Shown one piece after another: positions 42,777-52,493 of a DNA stretch of 64,000 nucleotides (its first letter is position 1; every line of letters begins with the position of its first letter). The position numbers and the translations under genes are program-made. The stretch is taken from contig JBKJPX010000022.1 of the NCBI GenBank assembly GCA_046594215.1, positions 3,725 through 67,724 of the forward strand, in the 5' to 3' direction. Source of the DNA: Panacagrimonas sp046594215 (lineage in GTDB: Bacteria > Pseudomonadota > Gammaproteobacteria > Nevskiales > Nevskiaceae). The notes under the pieces were generated by a model. The model ran no database searches. It was not told the origin of the DNA and worked only from the letters and a program-made list of their open reading frames with translations.

Positions 42777-44576
42777 TCAGAAAGGCATCTTGAACGTCAG
42801 CTCCACGTTCCGATCCGCCGGAGTGCCCTGTCGCGTACCGCCCTGCGAGCACAGCACGCCGAGATCGGCCTCGCTGAGCACCGACGTCAGCGAGGCGGGA
42901 TCGGCGAGGTAGAGCGCACAACGATCGTCAGCCATCGCGAGCCGTCGCGAATTCTCGTAGCCGTGCCCCAGGATTGGGCCGCGGATCGTGCCGGTGCCGT
43001 CCCGGTTGTCGAACACTTCGATCAGGCGCTGCTCCTGCGGGTAATCGATCAGCGACGCGGTCTCGATCTGCCAGAAGCCGTTGCACGCGCCCGGGCCCTT
43101 GCAGGTGACCGGCGCGCTGATGGCGCCGTTGGTGCCGACGCCGTTGGCGACCTTGAACGGCCGTACGCGGTGCCGGTGCGTGTGCCCGGCGACCCACGCG
43201 ATCAGGTTCGGATAGCTGCCGAGCAGGCCGTCGAGCTCCACCGCGGTCACGTCCACGGGAACCAGGGCCGCGAAGCTGCCGTACTCGGCGAACGTGAGGT
43301 CCGGGTGATGCGTGAACACCATCACCAGCTGCTGGCGCGCCAGCGCCTGCTGCAACTGTGCGTCCAGCCACTGGAACTGCGTGCGGTCCAGGCCGCCGTC
43401 GGCCAACGCGGCCGGGTTGCGCAGCAGTTCCGTCGGAATACGCGGATCGACGCCGTCGATGATCGTGTTGAGCACGATCATGCGGAACTTCCCGCCCGCG
43501 GCGTCGAAGGCGTAGTAGCCGTCGTTGCGATCGTCGGCGTCGAGCAGGCGCGCCGGCTCCACGTTCGCGAAGCCGTGCCCGATCGGGCCGGGTCGCGACG
43601 AGCTGTAGAAGAACTCCCGCACGAACTCGGCTTGCCGCGTCATGAAGTGACGACCAAATGCGAACGCAGCTTCGTTAATGCCCAGCTGCAGCGGCAAGGT
43701 GCCGCGCACGTAACCATCGTGGTTGCCGAACACCACGTACCAGGGCATCTCGAGGCGGTTGTTGATGCAGCCGGGCGCGTCGGCGTTGCAGCGCAGGCTC
43801 TGCGGCAAGCCGGGCGCGCGGTTGGCGGTCTGCCGCCCCACGTCCGTGCTCCCATCGGTGGCCCGACCCAGGATCGATGAGGTCTGCGTCGCGGTGATCT
43901 GCAGCAGGGTGCGCGTGGCCAAGGGCTGGAACAACAGGTTGGTCGGATCCGGGTCGGGTGTCTGCGTGTCCGCTACGCCGCGGCCGGTGAAGCGTGTGCA
44001 GGTCAGGGCCAGTACCGCCTCGGGCGTGCCGGCCGGCTGCTGGGCGCGACAGATCTGCTCGAAGCTGCTGATCTGATCGTAGGTGCCATCGAGATTGTCG
44101 ATGAAGCGGCGCAGCTCGCCGACCGTGGTGAGGTCGGCGCTGTCGCCTGTGACGATGCTGAACTCGGAGGGGAAATCCTTGTTGCAGGCGTTGATGCGCC
44201 CCGTGAGGTCGTTAAGCACCTCGTCCGAATACTCCTCCTGGAAGCGCATCGCCGACTCGAACTGCACGTTCAGCGGGTCGATGATGGAGGCTCCGATCAC
44301 CGACTGGCCGTCGTCGTCGATGATGTGGTCGTCGGTGAGCTGCACGAAGCGCAGCATCAGCCTGGCTGACGGCGAACGTGCGCCCACGTTGATCTCCTGT
44401 CGCGTGACGGCCGGTTCGCTGATGAGCGCGGCACAGTTCGCGGGTTCGCTGCTCTTGCTCCCGGAGGACGCGCTCGTGTTGGAGCCGGAACTGCAGGCGG
44501 CGATGCCGAGCGCCAGGCCCGCGACCGCAAGGCCGCGCACGCAGAATGACCAACCGCCCGATCGATGCATCTCCAT
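42777..44576 (-). CDS. Lipoprotein metallophosphoesterase
   Basis: 599 residues. Lipobox GIAAC (Cys28). Calcineurin-type metal motifs: FVQLTDDHI, TGDSADL, FGNHDG, THHPD and AGHTHRHR. Long inserts between motifs (about 130-330) resemble the large exported phosphoesterases of actinobacterial and proteobacterial origin. Anchored to a membrane facing the periplasm or outside; substrate not predictable. Starts divergently from ackA. Confidence 0.82.
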   Translation of the reverse strand: MEMHRSGGWSFCVRGLAVAGLALGIAACSSGSNTSASSGSKSSEPANCAALISEPAVTRQEINVGARSPSARLMLRFVQLTDDHIIDDDGQSVIGASIIDPLNVQFESAMRFQEEYSDEVLNDLTGRINACNKDFPSEFSIVTGDSADLTTVGELRRFIDNLDGTYDQISSFEQICRAQQPAGTPEAVLALTCTRFTGRGVADTQTPDPDPTNLLFQPLATRTLLQITATQTSSILGRATDGSTDVGRQTANRAPGLPQSLRCNADAPGCINNRLEMPWYVVFGNHDGYVRGTLPLQLGINEAAFAFGRHFMTRQAEFVREFFYSSSRPGPIGHGFANVEPARLLDADDRNDGYYAFDAAGGKFRMIVLNTIIDGVDPRIPTELLRNPAALADGGLDRTQFQWLDAQLQQALARQQLVMVFTHHPDLTFAEYGSFAALVPVDVTAVELDGLLGSYPNLIAWVAGHTHRHRVRPFKVANGVGTNGAISAPVTCKGPGACNGFWQIETASLIDYPQEQRLIEVFDNRDGTGTIRGPILGHGYENSRRLAMADDRCALYLADPASLTSVLSEADLGVLCSQGGTRQGTPADRNVELTFKMPF

Positions 44577-44752
44577 GTCATCCACTCCCTCGCCCCGCCC
44601 GCCCATTCCGGGCCGGGTGAACATGGCATAGACCGGGTACGGACGAAACTCGCGTTAATTGCCCACCCCGGCGGGAACCAGGGATCTTTGCGTTCCCGCT
44701 TTGCGAGTAACCTCCAAGGCCCCGCCCCGGATGCGCCGCCGTCAGAACTGGA

Positions 44753-45859
44753 ATGCACGTGCTGGCGTTGAACAGCGGTTCGTCGACGCTAAAATTCGGC
44801 CTCTACCGAGTCCAGGGCGAGCAGCTGCGTGAGCTGGCGTCCGAAACCCTGGAGCACCCCGATCGCGACGGGCTCATGGCGCGTGTCGAGCGGGTCCTGC
44901 TCGATGGGAACCTGCCGCGGCCCGACGCCATTGGCCACCGGATCGTTCACGGCGGTCCCTCGCTTCCGGCTCACTGCCTGATCGATGCCGCCGTCCTGCG
45001 CCATCTCATGGACGCAACCGGCTTCGCACCCCTGCACATGCCGGCCGCCCTGTCCCTGCTGGACCAGGTGCGAGCCCAGTTCCCGGAGCTTCCGCAGGTC
45101 GCGTGCTTCGACACGAGCTTTCACGCGGGCATGCCGCAGGTCGCGCAGGTCCTCGCGTTGCCACGCGAGCTCCGATCGTCGGGCATCCGCCGCTACGGCT
45201 TCCACGGCCTGTCCTGCGAATCGATCTTGCACCAGCTTGCGCCGGACCCGCCGGCGCGCGTCGTGATTGCGCATCTCGGCAGCGGCGCCAGCGTCACCGC
45301 GGTGCGCGACGGACGATCCGTGGACACCAGCATGGGCCTGACCCCCAGCGGCGGGATCATCATGGCGACGCGCAGCGGAGATCTCGATCCCGGCGTGCTG
45401 TTCCACCTGATGCGCAGCGGGGGCCTCGACGTGGAGGCGCTGGAGCAGCTGCTGAACCATCGCTCCGGCTTGCTGGGCATCTCCGGACTCAGCCGCGACA
45501 TGCGGGAACTGCACCGGGCCGAATCCTCGAACCCCGACGCGGCGCTCGCGATCCGCATGTTCTGCAGCTCGGTGCGCAAACAGATCGCCGGCATGATCAC
45601 GGCGCTGGATGGAATCGACGCGCTGATCTTCACCGGCGGCATCGGCGAGCATGATCCTGCGATTCGCGCGGAGATCTGCGCGGGCCTGTCGTGGATGGGC
45701 ATCGCGCTGGACGATGCCAGGAACCGGGCCGCGAACGATCCGCTGAACAGCCCCTCGTCGCGCTGCGCGATCCGGGTTCTCGCGTCATGCGAAGACGAGC
45801 AGATCGCCCGTCACACCGAGGCCTTGGTGCGGACACTGGACAGGCCGCCCTTCCCGTAG
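44753..45859 (+). CDS. ackA: Acetate kinase
   Basis: 368 residues, somewhat shorter than the usual ~400. ASKHA signatures ALNSGSSTLKF, GHRIVHGG, CFDTSFHAGMPQ, GFHGLS, AHLGSGASVTAV and FTGGIGEHDPAIR are intact. Converts acetyl phosphate and ADP to acetate and ATP. Convergent with phosphoketolase, 25 bases apart, whose product is acetyl phosphate, so the two enzymes form one route though not one operon. Confidence 0.93.
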   Translation: MHVLALNSGSSTLKFGLYRVQGEQLRELASETLEHPDRDGLMARVERVLLDGNLPRPDAIGHRIVHGGPSLPAHCLIDAAVLRHLMDATGFAPLHMPAALSLLDQVRAQFPELPQVACFDTSFHAGMPQVAQVLALPRELRSSGIRRYGFHGLSCESILHQLAPDPPARVVIAHLGSGASVTAVRDGRSVDTSMGLTPSGGIIMATRSGDLDPGVLFHLMRSGGLDVEALEQLLNHRSGLLGISGLSRDMRELHRAESSNPDAALAIRMFCSSVRKQIAGMITALDGIDALIFTGGIGEHDPAIRAEICAGLSWMGIALDDARNRAANDPLNSPSSRCAIRVLASCEDEQIARHTEALVRTLDRPPFP

Positions 45860-45884
45860 CGCGGTTCCAGACCGCTCCGGGCCC

Positions 45885-48272
45885 TCAGCCCGCAGTCGCT
45901 GCAACCGGAGCCGCGGGCCAAACCCAGTTGCGTACCTCCGGCAGATCCTGGCCGTGACGACGAATGTACACGCGGTGCAGCGCCAGCTTCTCCAGCAACG
46001 CGCGCTTGAGCTCGATGCCCTGCGCACCCGTGAGCGGCAAGCGATCGATGCAGTCGATGGCCAGGTGGAAGCGATCGAGATCGTTCAGGACGGTCATGTC
46101 GAACGCCGTCGTGATCGTGCCCTCCTCCTTGTAGCCGCGCACGTGGATGTTGTGATGATTCGTGCGGCGATAGGTCAGGCGGTGAATCAGCCAGGGATAG
46201 GCGTGAAACGCGAAGATCACCGGCCGGTCCCGCGTGAACAGCGCGTCGAAGTCCACGTCGCTCAAGCCGTGGGGGTGTTCGATCGCCGGCTGCAGGCGCA
46301 TCAGGTCGACGACGTTGACCACGCGGATCTTCAGCCAGGGCATCGATGCCCGCAAGATCGACACCGCGGCCAGCGTCTCCAGCGTCGGCACGTCGCCGCA
46401 GCAGGCCATCACCACATCGGGCTCCGCGCCTTCATCGCTGCTCGCCCATTGCCAGATGCCGATGCCGGCCGCGCAGTGATCAGCCGCAGCCTCAATGCCC
46501 AGCCACTGCGGCGAAGGATGCTTGCCCGCGATCACGACGTTCACGTAGTGACGGCTGCGCAGGCAGTGGTCCATCACCGACAACAGGCAGTTGGCATCCG
46601 GCGGCAGGTACACCCGGACCACCCCGGCCTTCTTGTTCACGACGTGATCGATGAACCCGGGATCCTGGTGCGAGAAGCCGTTGTGATCCTGTCGCCACAC
46701 GTGCGAGGCGAGGAGGTAGTTGAGCGAGGCGATCTTCGGCCGCCACGGCAGTGCTGCCGAGACCTTCAACCACTTGGCGTGCTGATTGAACATCGAGTCG
46801 ACGAGATGGATGAACGCTTCGTAGCAGTTGAAGAGTCCATGGCGGCCCGTGAGCAGGTAGCCTTCCAGCCAGCCCTCGCACTGGTGCTCGCTGAGCATCT
46901 CCATCACGCGCCCGCTGTGCGCGAGGTTCTCGTCACCCTCGACGACGGCGGCGTTCCACTGCCGGTTCGTGACTTCGAACAGCGCTTCGAGGCCGTTCGA
47001 AGCCGTCTCGTCCGGACCGAAGACGCGGAAGTTGCGCTCCTCTTCGTTGAACTTCACGACGTCGCGCAGGAACCGTCCCAAAACGCGCGTATCGCCGCCG
47101 CCGCGAATACCCGGCGTCGGTACGTCGATTCCGTAATCGTGGAAATCCGGCAGGCGCAGGTCGCGCAGAAGCCGTCCGCCGTTGGCATGCGGGTTTGCGC
47201 CCATCCTGCGGTCGCCTTGGGGCGCCAGTTCCGCGATGGACGGCTCGAGCCGCCCATCGCGGTCGAAGAGTTCCTCCGGGCGATAGCTTTTCAGCCAGGT
47301 CTCCAGCAGTTCGAGGTGACCCGGGTGCGTGGAGGGATCGGAGATGGGGATCTGGTGCGCGTGCGAGGTGCCCTCCACCCGCTTGCCGTCCACCCACCTG
47401 GGTCCTGTCCAACCCTTCGGCGAGGCCAGCACGATCATCGGCCAGCGCGGCCGTTCCGCGGATCCTTTGGCTCTCGCCTCGCGCTGGACGGATTGGATGT
47501 GGTCGATCGCCACGTCGAGCGCCGCCGCCATCGCCACGTGCATGGCGCCCGGCTCATGCCCCTCGACGAAGATGGGCGTCCAGCCGTAGCCGCGCAGCAG
47601 TTGCTCGAGTTCCTCGCGCGTGATGCGGGCCAGCAGCGTCGGGTTGGCGATCTTGTAACCGTTGAGGTGCAGGATCGGCAGCACCGCGCCATCCGTCACC
47701 GGGTCCAGGAACTTGTTCGAGTGCCAGGCCGTGGCCAGGGGACCAGTTTCCGCCTCGCCGTCGCCAATGACGCAGGCGACGATCAGCGAGGGGTTGTCGA
47801 ATACAGCGCCGAAGGCGTGGCTCAGCGAATAGCCGAGCTCGCCGCCCTCGTGGATCGAGCCGGGGCACTCGGGCGACGCATGGCTGGGGATGCCGCCAGG
47901 AAACGAGAATTGAAGGAATAGTTTCTGCAGGCCCGCCTCATCCTGTGAGATGCCGGGGTAGATCTCGCTGTAGGTGCCTTCCAGGTAGGTGTTGGCGACG
48001 ACCGCCGGCCCCCCGTGCCCCGGCCCGGAAACGTAGATCATGTCGAGGTCGTACTGGGCGATCACCCGGTTCAAGTGCGCGTAGATGAAGTTCTGACCCG
48101 GCGTGGTGCCCCAGTGACCGAGCAGCATGGACTTCACGTCGCGCAGTTCCAGCGGTCGCCGCAACAGCGGGTTGTCGAACAGGTAGAGCTGGCCCACCGA
48201 CAGGTAGTTCGCCGCGCGCCACCAGGCGTCGATCTTCAGGAGAAGCCCGGGGGAAAGCGCGTGGCTGCTCAT
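45885..48272 (-). CDS. xfp: Xylulose-5-phosphate/fructose-6-phosphate phosphoketolase
   Basis: 795 residues, the family length. Thiamine-diphosphate enzyme signatures: VSGPGHGGPAVVANTYLEGT, SHASPECPGSIHEGGELGYS, VIGDGEAETGP with the TPP-binding Asp, VWRQDHNGFSHQDPG and HAYPWLIHRLTYRR. Cleaves xylulose 5-phosphate or fructose 6-phosphate to acetyl phosphate plus a sugar phosphate. ATG 48272; upstream frame extends much further but lacks a start motif. A 173-base gap separates it from tag; no clear promoter seen. Confidence 0.95.
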   Translation of the reverse strand: MSSHALSPGLLLKIDAWWRAANYLSVGQLYLFDNPLLRRPLELRDVKSMLLGHWGTTPGQNFIYAHLNRVIAQYDLDMIYVSGPGHGGPAVVANTYLEGTYSEIYPGISQDEAGLQKLFLQFSFPGGIPSHASPECPGSIHEGGELGYSLSHAFGAVFDNPSLIVACVIGDGEAETGPLATAWHSNKFLDPVTDGAVLPILHLNGYKIANPTLLARITREELEQLLRGYGWTPIFVEGHEPGAMHVAMAAALDVAIDHIQSVQREARAKGSAERPRWPMIVLASPKGWTGPRWVDGKRVEGTSHAHQIPISDPSTHPGHLELLETWLKSYRPEELFDRDGRLEPSIAELAPQGDRRMGANPHANGGRLLRDLRLPDFHDYGIDVPTPGIRGGGDTRVLGRFLRDVVKFNEEERNFRVFGPDETASNGLEALFEVTNRQWNAAVVEGDENLAHSGRVMEMLSEHQCEGWLEGYLLTGRHGLFNCYEAFIHLVDSMFNQHAKWLKVSAALPWRPKIASLNYLLASHVWRQDHNGFSHQDPGFIDHVVNKKAGVVRVYLPPDANCLLSVMDHCLRSRHYVNVVIAGKHPSPQWLGIEAAADHCAAGIGIWQWASSDEGAEPDVVMACCGDVPTLETLAAVSILRASMPWLKIRVVNVVDLMRLQPAIEHPHGLSDVDFDALFTRDRPVIFAFHAYPWLIHRLTYRRTNHHNIHVRGYKEEGTITTAFDMTVLNDLDRFHLAIDCIDRLPLTGAQGIELKRALLEKLALHRVYIRRHGQDLPEVRNWVWPAAPVAATAG

Positions 48273-48445
48273 GGTTCTGTTTTTCCGTCGGGGACGTCGA
48301 GGAGCGTCGGGACCCGGGGGCGCTGGGGTCGACGCGACCGACCTCGACAGCAGGGCGGCCGAGTGGACTCTAGTGGGCATCTCCAGGCGCGTCGGTGCGG
48401 CACCGCGCGCATTCGCGAGCCTGACACTGGACGAGGAGGACGCCC

Positions 48446-49039
48446 TTATCCCTTCGACTTCGCGGAGCGGCCCGGATAACGATGGCAGTCGAGCACGTGG
48501 TCGTTGACCACGCCCATAGCCTGCAGGTACGCGTAGACGATGGTGCTGCCAACGAACTTGAACCCGCGCTGGAGCAGATCCTTGCTGAGACGGTCCGACA
48601 GGTCGGTGCGCGTCGGGACCTCCTTCAGGACCTGCCTGGCGTTGAGAACGGGCCTGCCCTCCACCCAGTTCCACAGGTACCCGTCGAAGCTGCCGAACTC
48701 CCGCTGCACTTCGAGGAAGGCCTTCGCATTGGTCCGCACCGACCAGACCTTGAGGCGATTGCGCACGATGCCTGGATCGAGCAGCGCCTTCTCGAGGCAG
48801 GCCTCGTCCCAGCGCGCCAGCTTTTTCGGATCGAACGCGGCGAACACGCGGCGGTAGCCGTCGCGCTTGTTGAGGATCGTGCTCCAGGACAGTCCGGCCT
48901 GGGCGCCTTCGAGAGCCAGGAACTCGAAAAGCACGCGGTCGTCGTGCTGCGGGCGTCCCCATTCCTCGTCGTGGTAGGCCTTGTACGCGTCGGAACCCAG
49001 GCACCAGCCGCAGCGGACAAGCGCCTCGCTCGCCGCCAT
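48446..49039 (-). CDS. tag: DNA-3-methyladenine glycosylase I
   Basis: 197 residues. RCGWC at 9-13 and HVLDCHRY near the C-terminus supply the Tag zinc-binding Cys/His set; YHDEEWGRP, EGAQAGLSWSTIL and GFKFVGSTIVYAYLQAMG are family blocks. Removes 3-methyladenine from DNA. Start shares one base with the dihydroorotase stop (TGATG). Confidence 0.94.
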   Translation of the reverse strand: MAASEALVRCGWCLGSDAYKAYHDEEWGRPQHDDRVLFEFLALEGAQAGLSWSTILNKRDGYRRVFAAFDPKKLARWDEACLEKALLDPGIVRNRLKVWSVRTNAKAFLEVQREFGSFDGYLWNWVEGRPVLNARQVLKEVPTRTDLSDRLSKDLLQRGFKFVGSTIVYAYLQAMGVVNDHVLDCHRYPGRSAKSKG

Positions 49040-50370
49040 CAGGCGAAGCGCAGCCGCTCACCACGCGGCAGCGGCATCACCTTGGCGCCGTCCCAGGCCA
49101 GCTCGCCGTTGACCCAGGTGGCGGCGATGCGTCCTGGCAGGGTCATGCCGTCGAGCGGCGACCAGCCCACCTTGTAGAGCACGTCCTCGTTGCGCACGAG
49201 CGTGGTCTGCTGGTCGTCTACCAGGGTCAGGTCGGCCCAATAGCCCTCGCGGATGTAGCCGCGCCCGATCACCTGGAACAGCTCGGCCACCGCGTGGCTG
49301 GTCTTGCGTACGAGGGTGTGCAGGTCCAGCTCCTTGCGCCGCACGAGTTCCAGGCCCATCAGCAGCGCGTGCTGCACCAGCGGCAGGCCCGAGGGCGCTT
49401 TGAAGTACTCGCGGTTCTTTTCTTCGAGCGTGTGCGGCGCGTGGTCGGTGGCGATGACGTCGATGCGGTCCTCCATCACCGCACGCACCAGCGCCACCCG
49501 ATCGGCCGCCGTCTTGATCGCGGGGTTGCACTTGATGAGGCTGCCGCGCGTGGCGTAATCGCTGTCGTCCATCATCAGATGGTGAATGCAGGCTTCCACC
49601 GTGATGCGCTTGCCAGCGATCGGGCCGGGATCGAAGAAGACCAGCTCGCGGGCCGTCGTCAGATGCAGGACGTGGAGGCGCGCACCATGCTTCTTCGCAA
49701 GGCTCGTGGCGAGGTCCGTGGACGAGTAGCAGGCCTGCGCGGAACGAATGTTCGGATGCTCCGACCAGGGCACGGCCTCGCCGTACTTCTCGCGCGCCTT
49801 GGCTTCGTTGCGCTGGATCGTGGGCGTGTCCTCGCAGTGCGTGACGACCATGAGCTTGGAGCGCGCGAAGATGCCGTCGAGCGTGCGTGGATCGTCCACG
49901 AGCATGTTGCCGGTGGAGGCGCCCATGAAGACCTTGAGTGCACAGGCCTCGTCGCGCTGCAGGGCCGCGATCTCCTCGAGATTGTCGTTGGCGCCGCCAA
50001 AGTAGAACGCGTAGTTGGTGTGGACTCGGCCGGCCGCCTTGGCGTACTTCTCGGCCAGCCGCGCGCGCGTGGTGATGGCCGGCACGTTGTTGGGCATGTC
50101 CATCACCGAGGTGATGCCTCCGGCGACCGCGGCCGAGGACTCGCTGGCAAGGTCGCCCTTGTGCGTCAGGCCCGGCTCCCGGAAGTGGACCTGGTCATCG
50201 ATCATGCCCGGCAGCAGCATCTTGCCCTGCGCGTCGAACACCGGGATGCCGACGTGCGAAGGAATGCTGCTCGCGATCTTCTGGATCCGTCCATCCACGA
50301 CCAGCACGTCGCCATGCGTGGTGGTGCCTTCGTTGACGATGCGGGCGTTGACGATCAGGACATTCGACAC
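49039..50370 (-). CDS. pyrC: Dihydroorotase (class I type)
   Basis: 443 residues, the long class I form. Metal ligands in DDQVHFREPG, LKVFMGASTGN carrying the Lys that is normally carbamylated, VTHCEDT, LHVLHLTTARE and ATDHAPHT. Interconverts carbamoyl-aspartate and dihydroorotate in pyrimidine synthesis. Sequence similarity to hydantoinases means a related amidohydrolase role is possible but less likely. Direct repeats lie upstream. Confidence 0.9.
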   Translation of the reverse strand: MSNVLIVNARIVNEGTTTHGDVLVVDGRIQKIASSIPSHVGIPVFDAQGKMLLPGMIDDQVHFREPGLTHKGDLASESSAAVAGGITSVMDMPNNVPAITTRARLAEKYAKAAGRVHTNYAFYFGGANDNLEEIAALQRDEACALKVFMGASTGNMLVDDPRTLDGIFARSKLMVVTHCEDTPTIQRNEAKAREKYGEAVPWSEHPNIRSAQACYSSTDLATSLAKKHGARLHVLHLTTARELVFFDPGPIAGKRITVEACIHHLMMDDSDYATRGSLIKCNPAIKTAADRVALVRAVMEDRIDVIATDHAPHTLEEKNREYFKAPSGLPLVQHALLMGLELVRRKELDLHTLVRKTSHAVAELFQVIGRGYIREGYWADLTLVDDQQTTLVRNEDVLYKVGWSPLDGMTLPGRIAATWVNGELAWDGAKVMPLPRGERLRFA

Positions 50371-50406
50371 GGCTGTGGTTCCGGTTGAGCGAGAGGACGA
50401 CAGTGT

Positions 50407-50436
50407 AAGTCTGGTGTCAGGCGGAAGTCTGGGTGT
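50407..50436. repeat. Two direct repeats upstream of pyrC
   Basis: AAGTCTGGTGT (50407-50417) and AAGTCTGGGTGT (50425-50436), period 18 bases, lie 37 bases before the pyrC start. Spacing near two helical turns suits an operator. The rest of 50371-50668, between divergent pyrC and DUF4331 genes, shows nothing else. Confidence 0.4.
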
Positions 50437-50668
50437 AAGGCCGGCGTTGGATCTTCGTTCGCCACCCAGTCTCAGGCGCCGTATGCCGGCTACCGCACAG
50501 ACCGCAAATTCTAACCGGCACCACTGTCATCGCGAGGCCCGCGCGGTAGCGGACCCGAGCCCGATGCGACGCGGCGGATTCGATCGGTGCTGCATCCGAC
50601 CGACACCCTGCGACGTAGATCCACCTTGCTGGACATCTTCATTCAGCCAACCCCGGACACTTCTTCAC

Positions 50669-52246
50669 ATGACCCATATCAAGAAAGCCATCGTGCTGGG
50701 CACCGCAGTCGCCTGCGGGCTCGTCGCCGCAGCGGCTCAGGCCTCCAGTCACCGCGAAGCCCCCTTCATCGCCGGTTCGCCCAAGGTCGACGGAACCGAC
50801 TTCTACATGTTCCGCAGCTACGCTGCAGGCCGCGAAGGCTTCGTCACCCTGATTGCGAACTATCAGCCCCTGCAGGACTCCTACGGCGGCCCCAACTACT
50901 TCACGATGGATCCTGAGGCGCTGTACGAGATCCACATCGACAACTCGGGCGATTCGCGCGAGGACCTGACGTTCCAGTTCCGCTTCAGCAACGCCTACGG
51001 GCAGGCCAATGCCAGCCCCACGGTCATCAACGGTGCCGTCAATGGGGCCACCACGGGCACCGAGCAGCGCGTGCAGGTGCCGCTGGCGAATCTGCTCGCG
51101 GGCACCGGCGCTTCTCCCGGGCTGCTTAACGTCGTCGAGACCTACTCGGTCGGAGTGGTCCGCGGTACCCGTCGCTCCAAAAACCCGACGATGCTCACCG
51201 TTCCCGGTGGAGCCGCCGCGTTCACCAAGCCGGTCGACAATATCGGTAACAAGTCGATTCCCGATTACGCCTCTTACGCCAGCCAGTACATCTACACGGT
51301 GGCGATTCCGGGCTGCAGCGCGGCCGGCTCCACCGACGCACGCGTGTTCGTCGGTCAGCGCCACGAAGGCTTCGTCGTCAACCTCGGCCAGATCTTCGAC
51401 CAGCTCAATCTGAATCCGCTGGGCGCCCGCAATTCTGCGAGCAACACGATCGGCGACAAGAACGTGACCTCGCTCGCGCTCGAAGTGCCGATCGGCTGCC
51501 TGACCAATGGCACCGACCCGGTCATCGGCGCCTGGACCACCGCCAGCAAGCGCCAGGCCCGGCTGCTGAATCCTTCGCCCGCCGGTCCGGTCCGCACCTC
51601 CGCGGGTCGCGGTCCTTCGCTCGAAGGCGGCGCCTGGACGCAGGTCTCGCGCCTCGGCAGCCCACTGGTGAACGAGGTCGTGATCGGTATCACCGACAAG
51701 GACAAGTTCAACGCCAGCGAGCCGCGCAACGACGTCGCCAACTTCGGCGCCTACGTGCTCTACCCGTCGCTGCCGGTGCTGGTGAACGTGCTGTTCCCCA
51801 ACGCAACCACGGTTCCGGCCACGCCGCGTAACGACCTGCTGGCCGCCTTCGTCACCGGTGTCACCACGGGCGCCAACGACACGCCTGCGAATTTCAAGTT
51901 CACGGCGCCGGCCAACCTCACGGTGCCGGGCGAGATGCTGCGCATGAACACGGCGATCGCGCCGGTAGTGCCGGGCACGTCGACCTATAGCGACCTGGGC
52001 TTCCTGGGCTGCGACCTTGCCGGCTTCCCCAACGGCCGACGCGTGACCGACGATGTCGTCGACATCGCGCTGAGCGTTGCCGAAGGTGCGTTGAGCGGCG
52101 CCAACCCGCTGCAGACCTGCAGCCTCGTCGGCGGTGGTCACGTGGTGAACGACGGCGCGGTCGTGAACGACGGCGCCCTGCCCAACCCCGCGGACTACCT
52201 CACGGTGTTCCCCTACCTGAACACGCCGCTGCCCGGTTCGCCCTGA
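50669..52246 (+). CDS. DUF4331 secreted protein
   Basis: 525 residues. Signal peptide (IVLGTAVACGLVAAAAQA) then SSHREAPFIAGSPKVDGTDF, the DUF4331 opening. Asp- and Gly-rich beta protein with several Cys in CS/CD contexts. Near the C-terminus VVNDGA is duplicated by an 18-base tandem repeat (52142-52177). Exported; function unknown. Begins a set with the small lipoprotein, TPR protein and HupE-like protein, all plus-strand. Confidence 0.87.
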   Translation: MTHIKKAIVLGTAVACGLVAAAAQASSHREAPFIAGSPKVDGTDFYMFRSYAAGREGFVTLIANYQPLQDSYGGPNYFTMDPEALYEIHIDNSGDSREDLTFQFRFSNAYGQANASPTVINGAVNGATTGTEQRVQVPLANLLAGTGASPGLLNVVETYSVGVVRGTRRSKNPTMLTVPGGAAAFTKPVDNIGNKSIPDYASYASQYIYTVAIPGCSAAGSTDARVFVGQRHEGFVVNLGQIFDQLNLNPLGARNSASNTIGDKNVTSLALEVPIGCLTNGTDPVIGAWTTASKRQARLLNPSPAGPVRTSAGRGPSLEGGAWTQVSRLGSPLVNEVVIGITDKDKFNASEPRNDVANFGAYVLYPSLPVLVNVLFPNATTVPATPRNDLLAAFVTGVTTGANDTPANFKFTAPANLTVPGEMLRMNTAIAPVVPGTSTYSDLGFLGCDLAGFPNGRRVTDDVVDIALSVAEGALSGANPLQTCSLVGGGHVVNDGAVVNDGALPNPADYLTVFPYLNTPLPGSP

Positions 52247-52257
52247 GACCTACGACC

Positions 52258-52482
52258 ATGACGACCCTCATGCGCCCCGCAACCGGAATCGCGATTGCCC
52301 TGGGCCTCGGCCTGGGACTCGCGGCCTGCAATGACAACAGCTCGTCCGATCGCACCCTCACGAAAGTCGCCAGGCAGGAGATCAGCGATAACACCAGCGA
52401 GACTGCTGATCCGATCATGGTCAACGACCTGAGCCTGTCGGATAACGACACCAAGGACACCGCCTTCCCGTCCGGCGTCTAG
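52258..52482 (+). CDS. Small acidic lipoprotein
   Basis: 74 residues; lipobox GLAAC (Cys24). The mature 50 residues are acidic and polar (DNSSSDRTLTKVARQEISDN, DPIMVNDLSLSDNDTKDTAF). Begins 11 bases after the DUF4331 stop and is followed by an intrinsic terminator, so it closes a two-gene transcript. No family recognised. Confidence 0.7.
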   Translation: MTTLMRPATGIAIALGLGLGLAACNDNSSSDRTLTKVARQEISDNTSETADPIMVNDLSLSDNDTKDTAFPSGV

Positions 52483-52493
52483 CCTGCGACGCG

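Noticed and set aside
48273..49064. N-terminal extension of phosphoketolase through the tag gene
   Set aside because: The frame is open but the family length (~795) is met from ATG 48272, and tag in another frame is intact.
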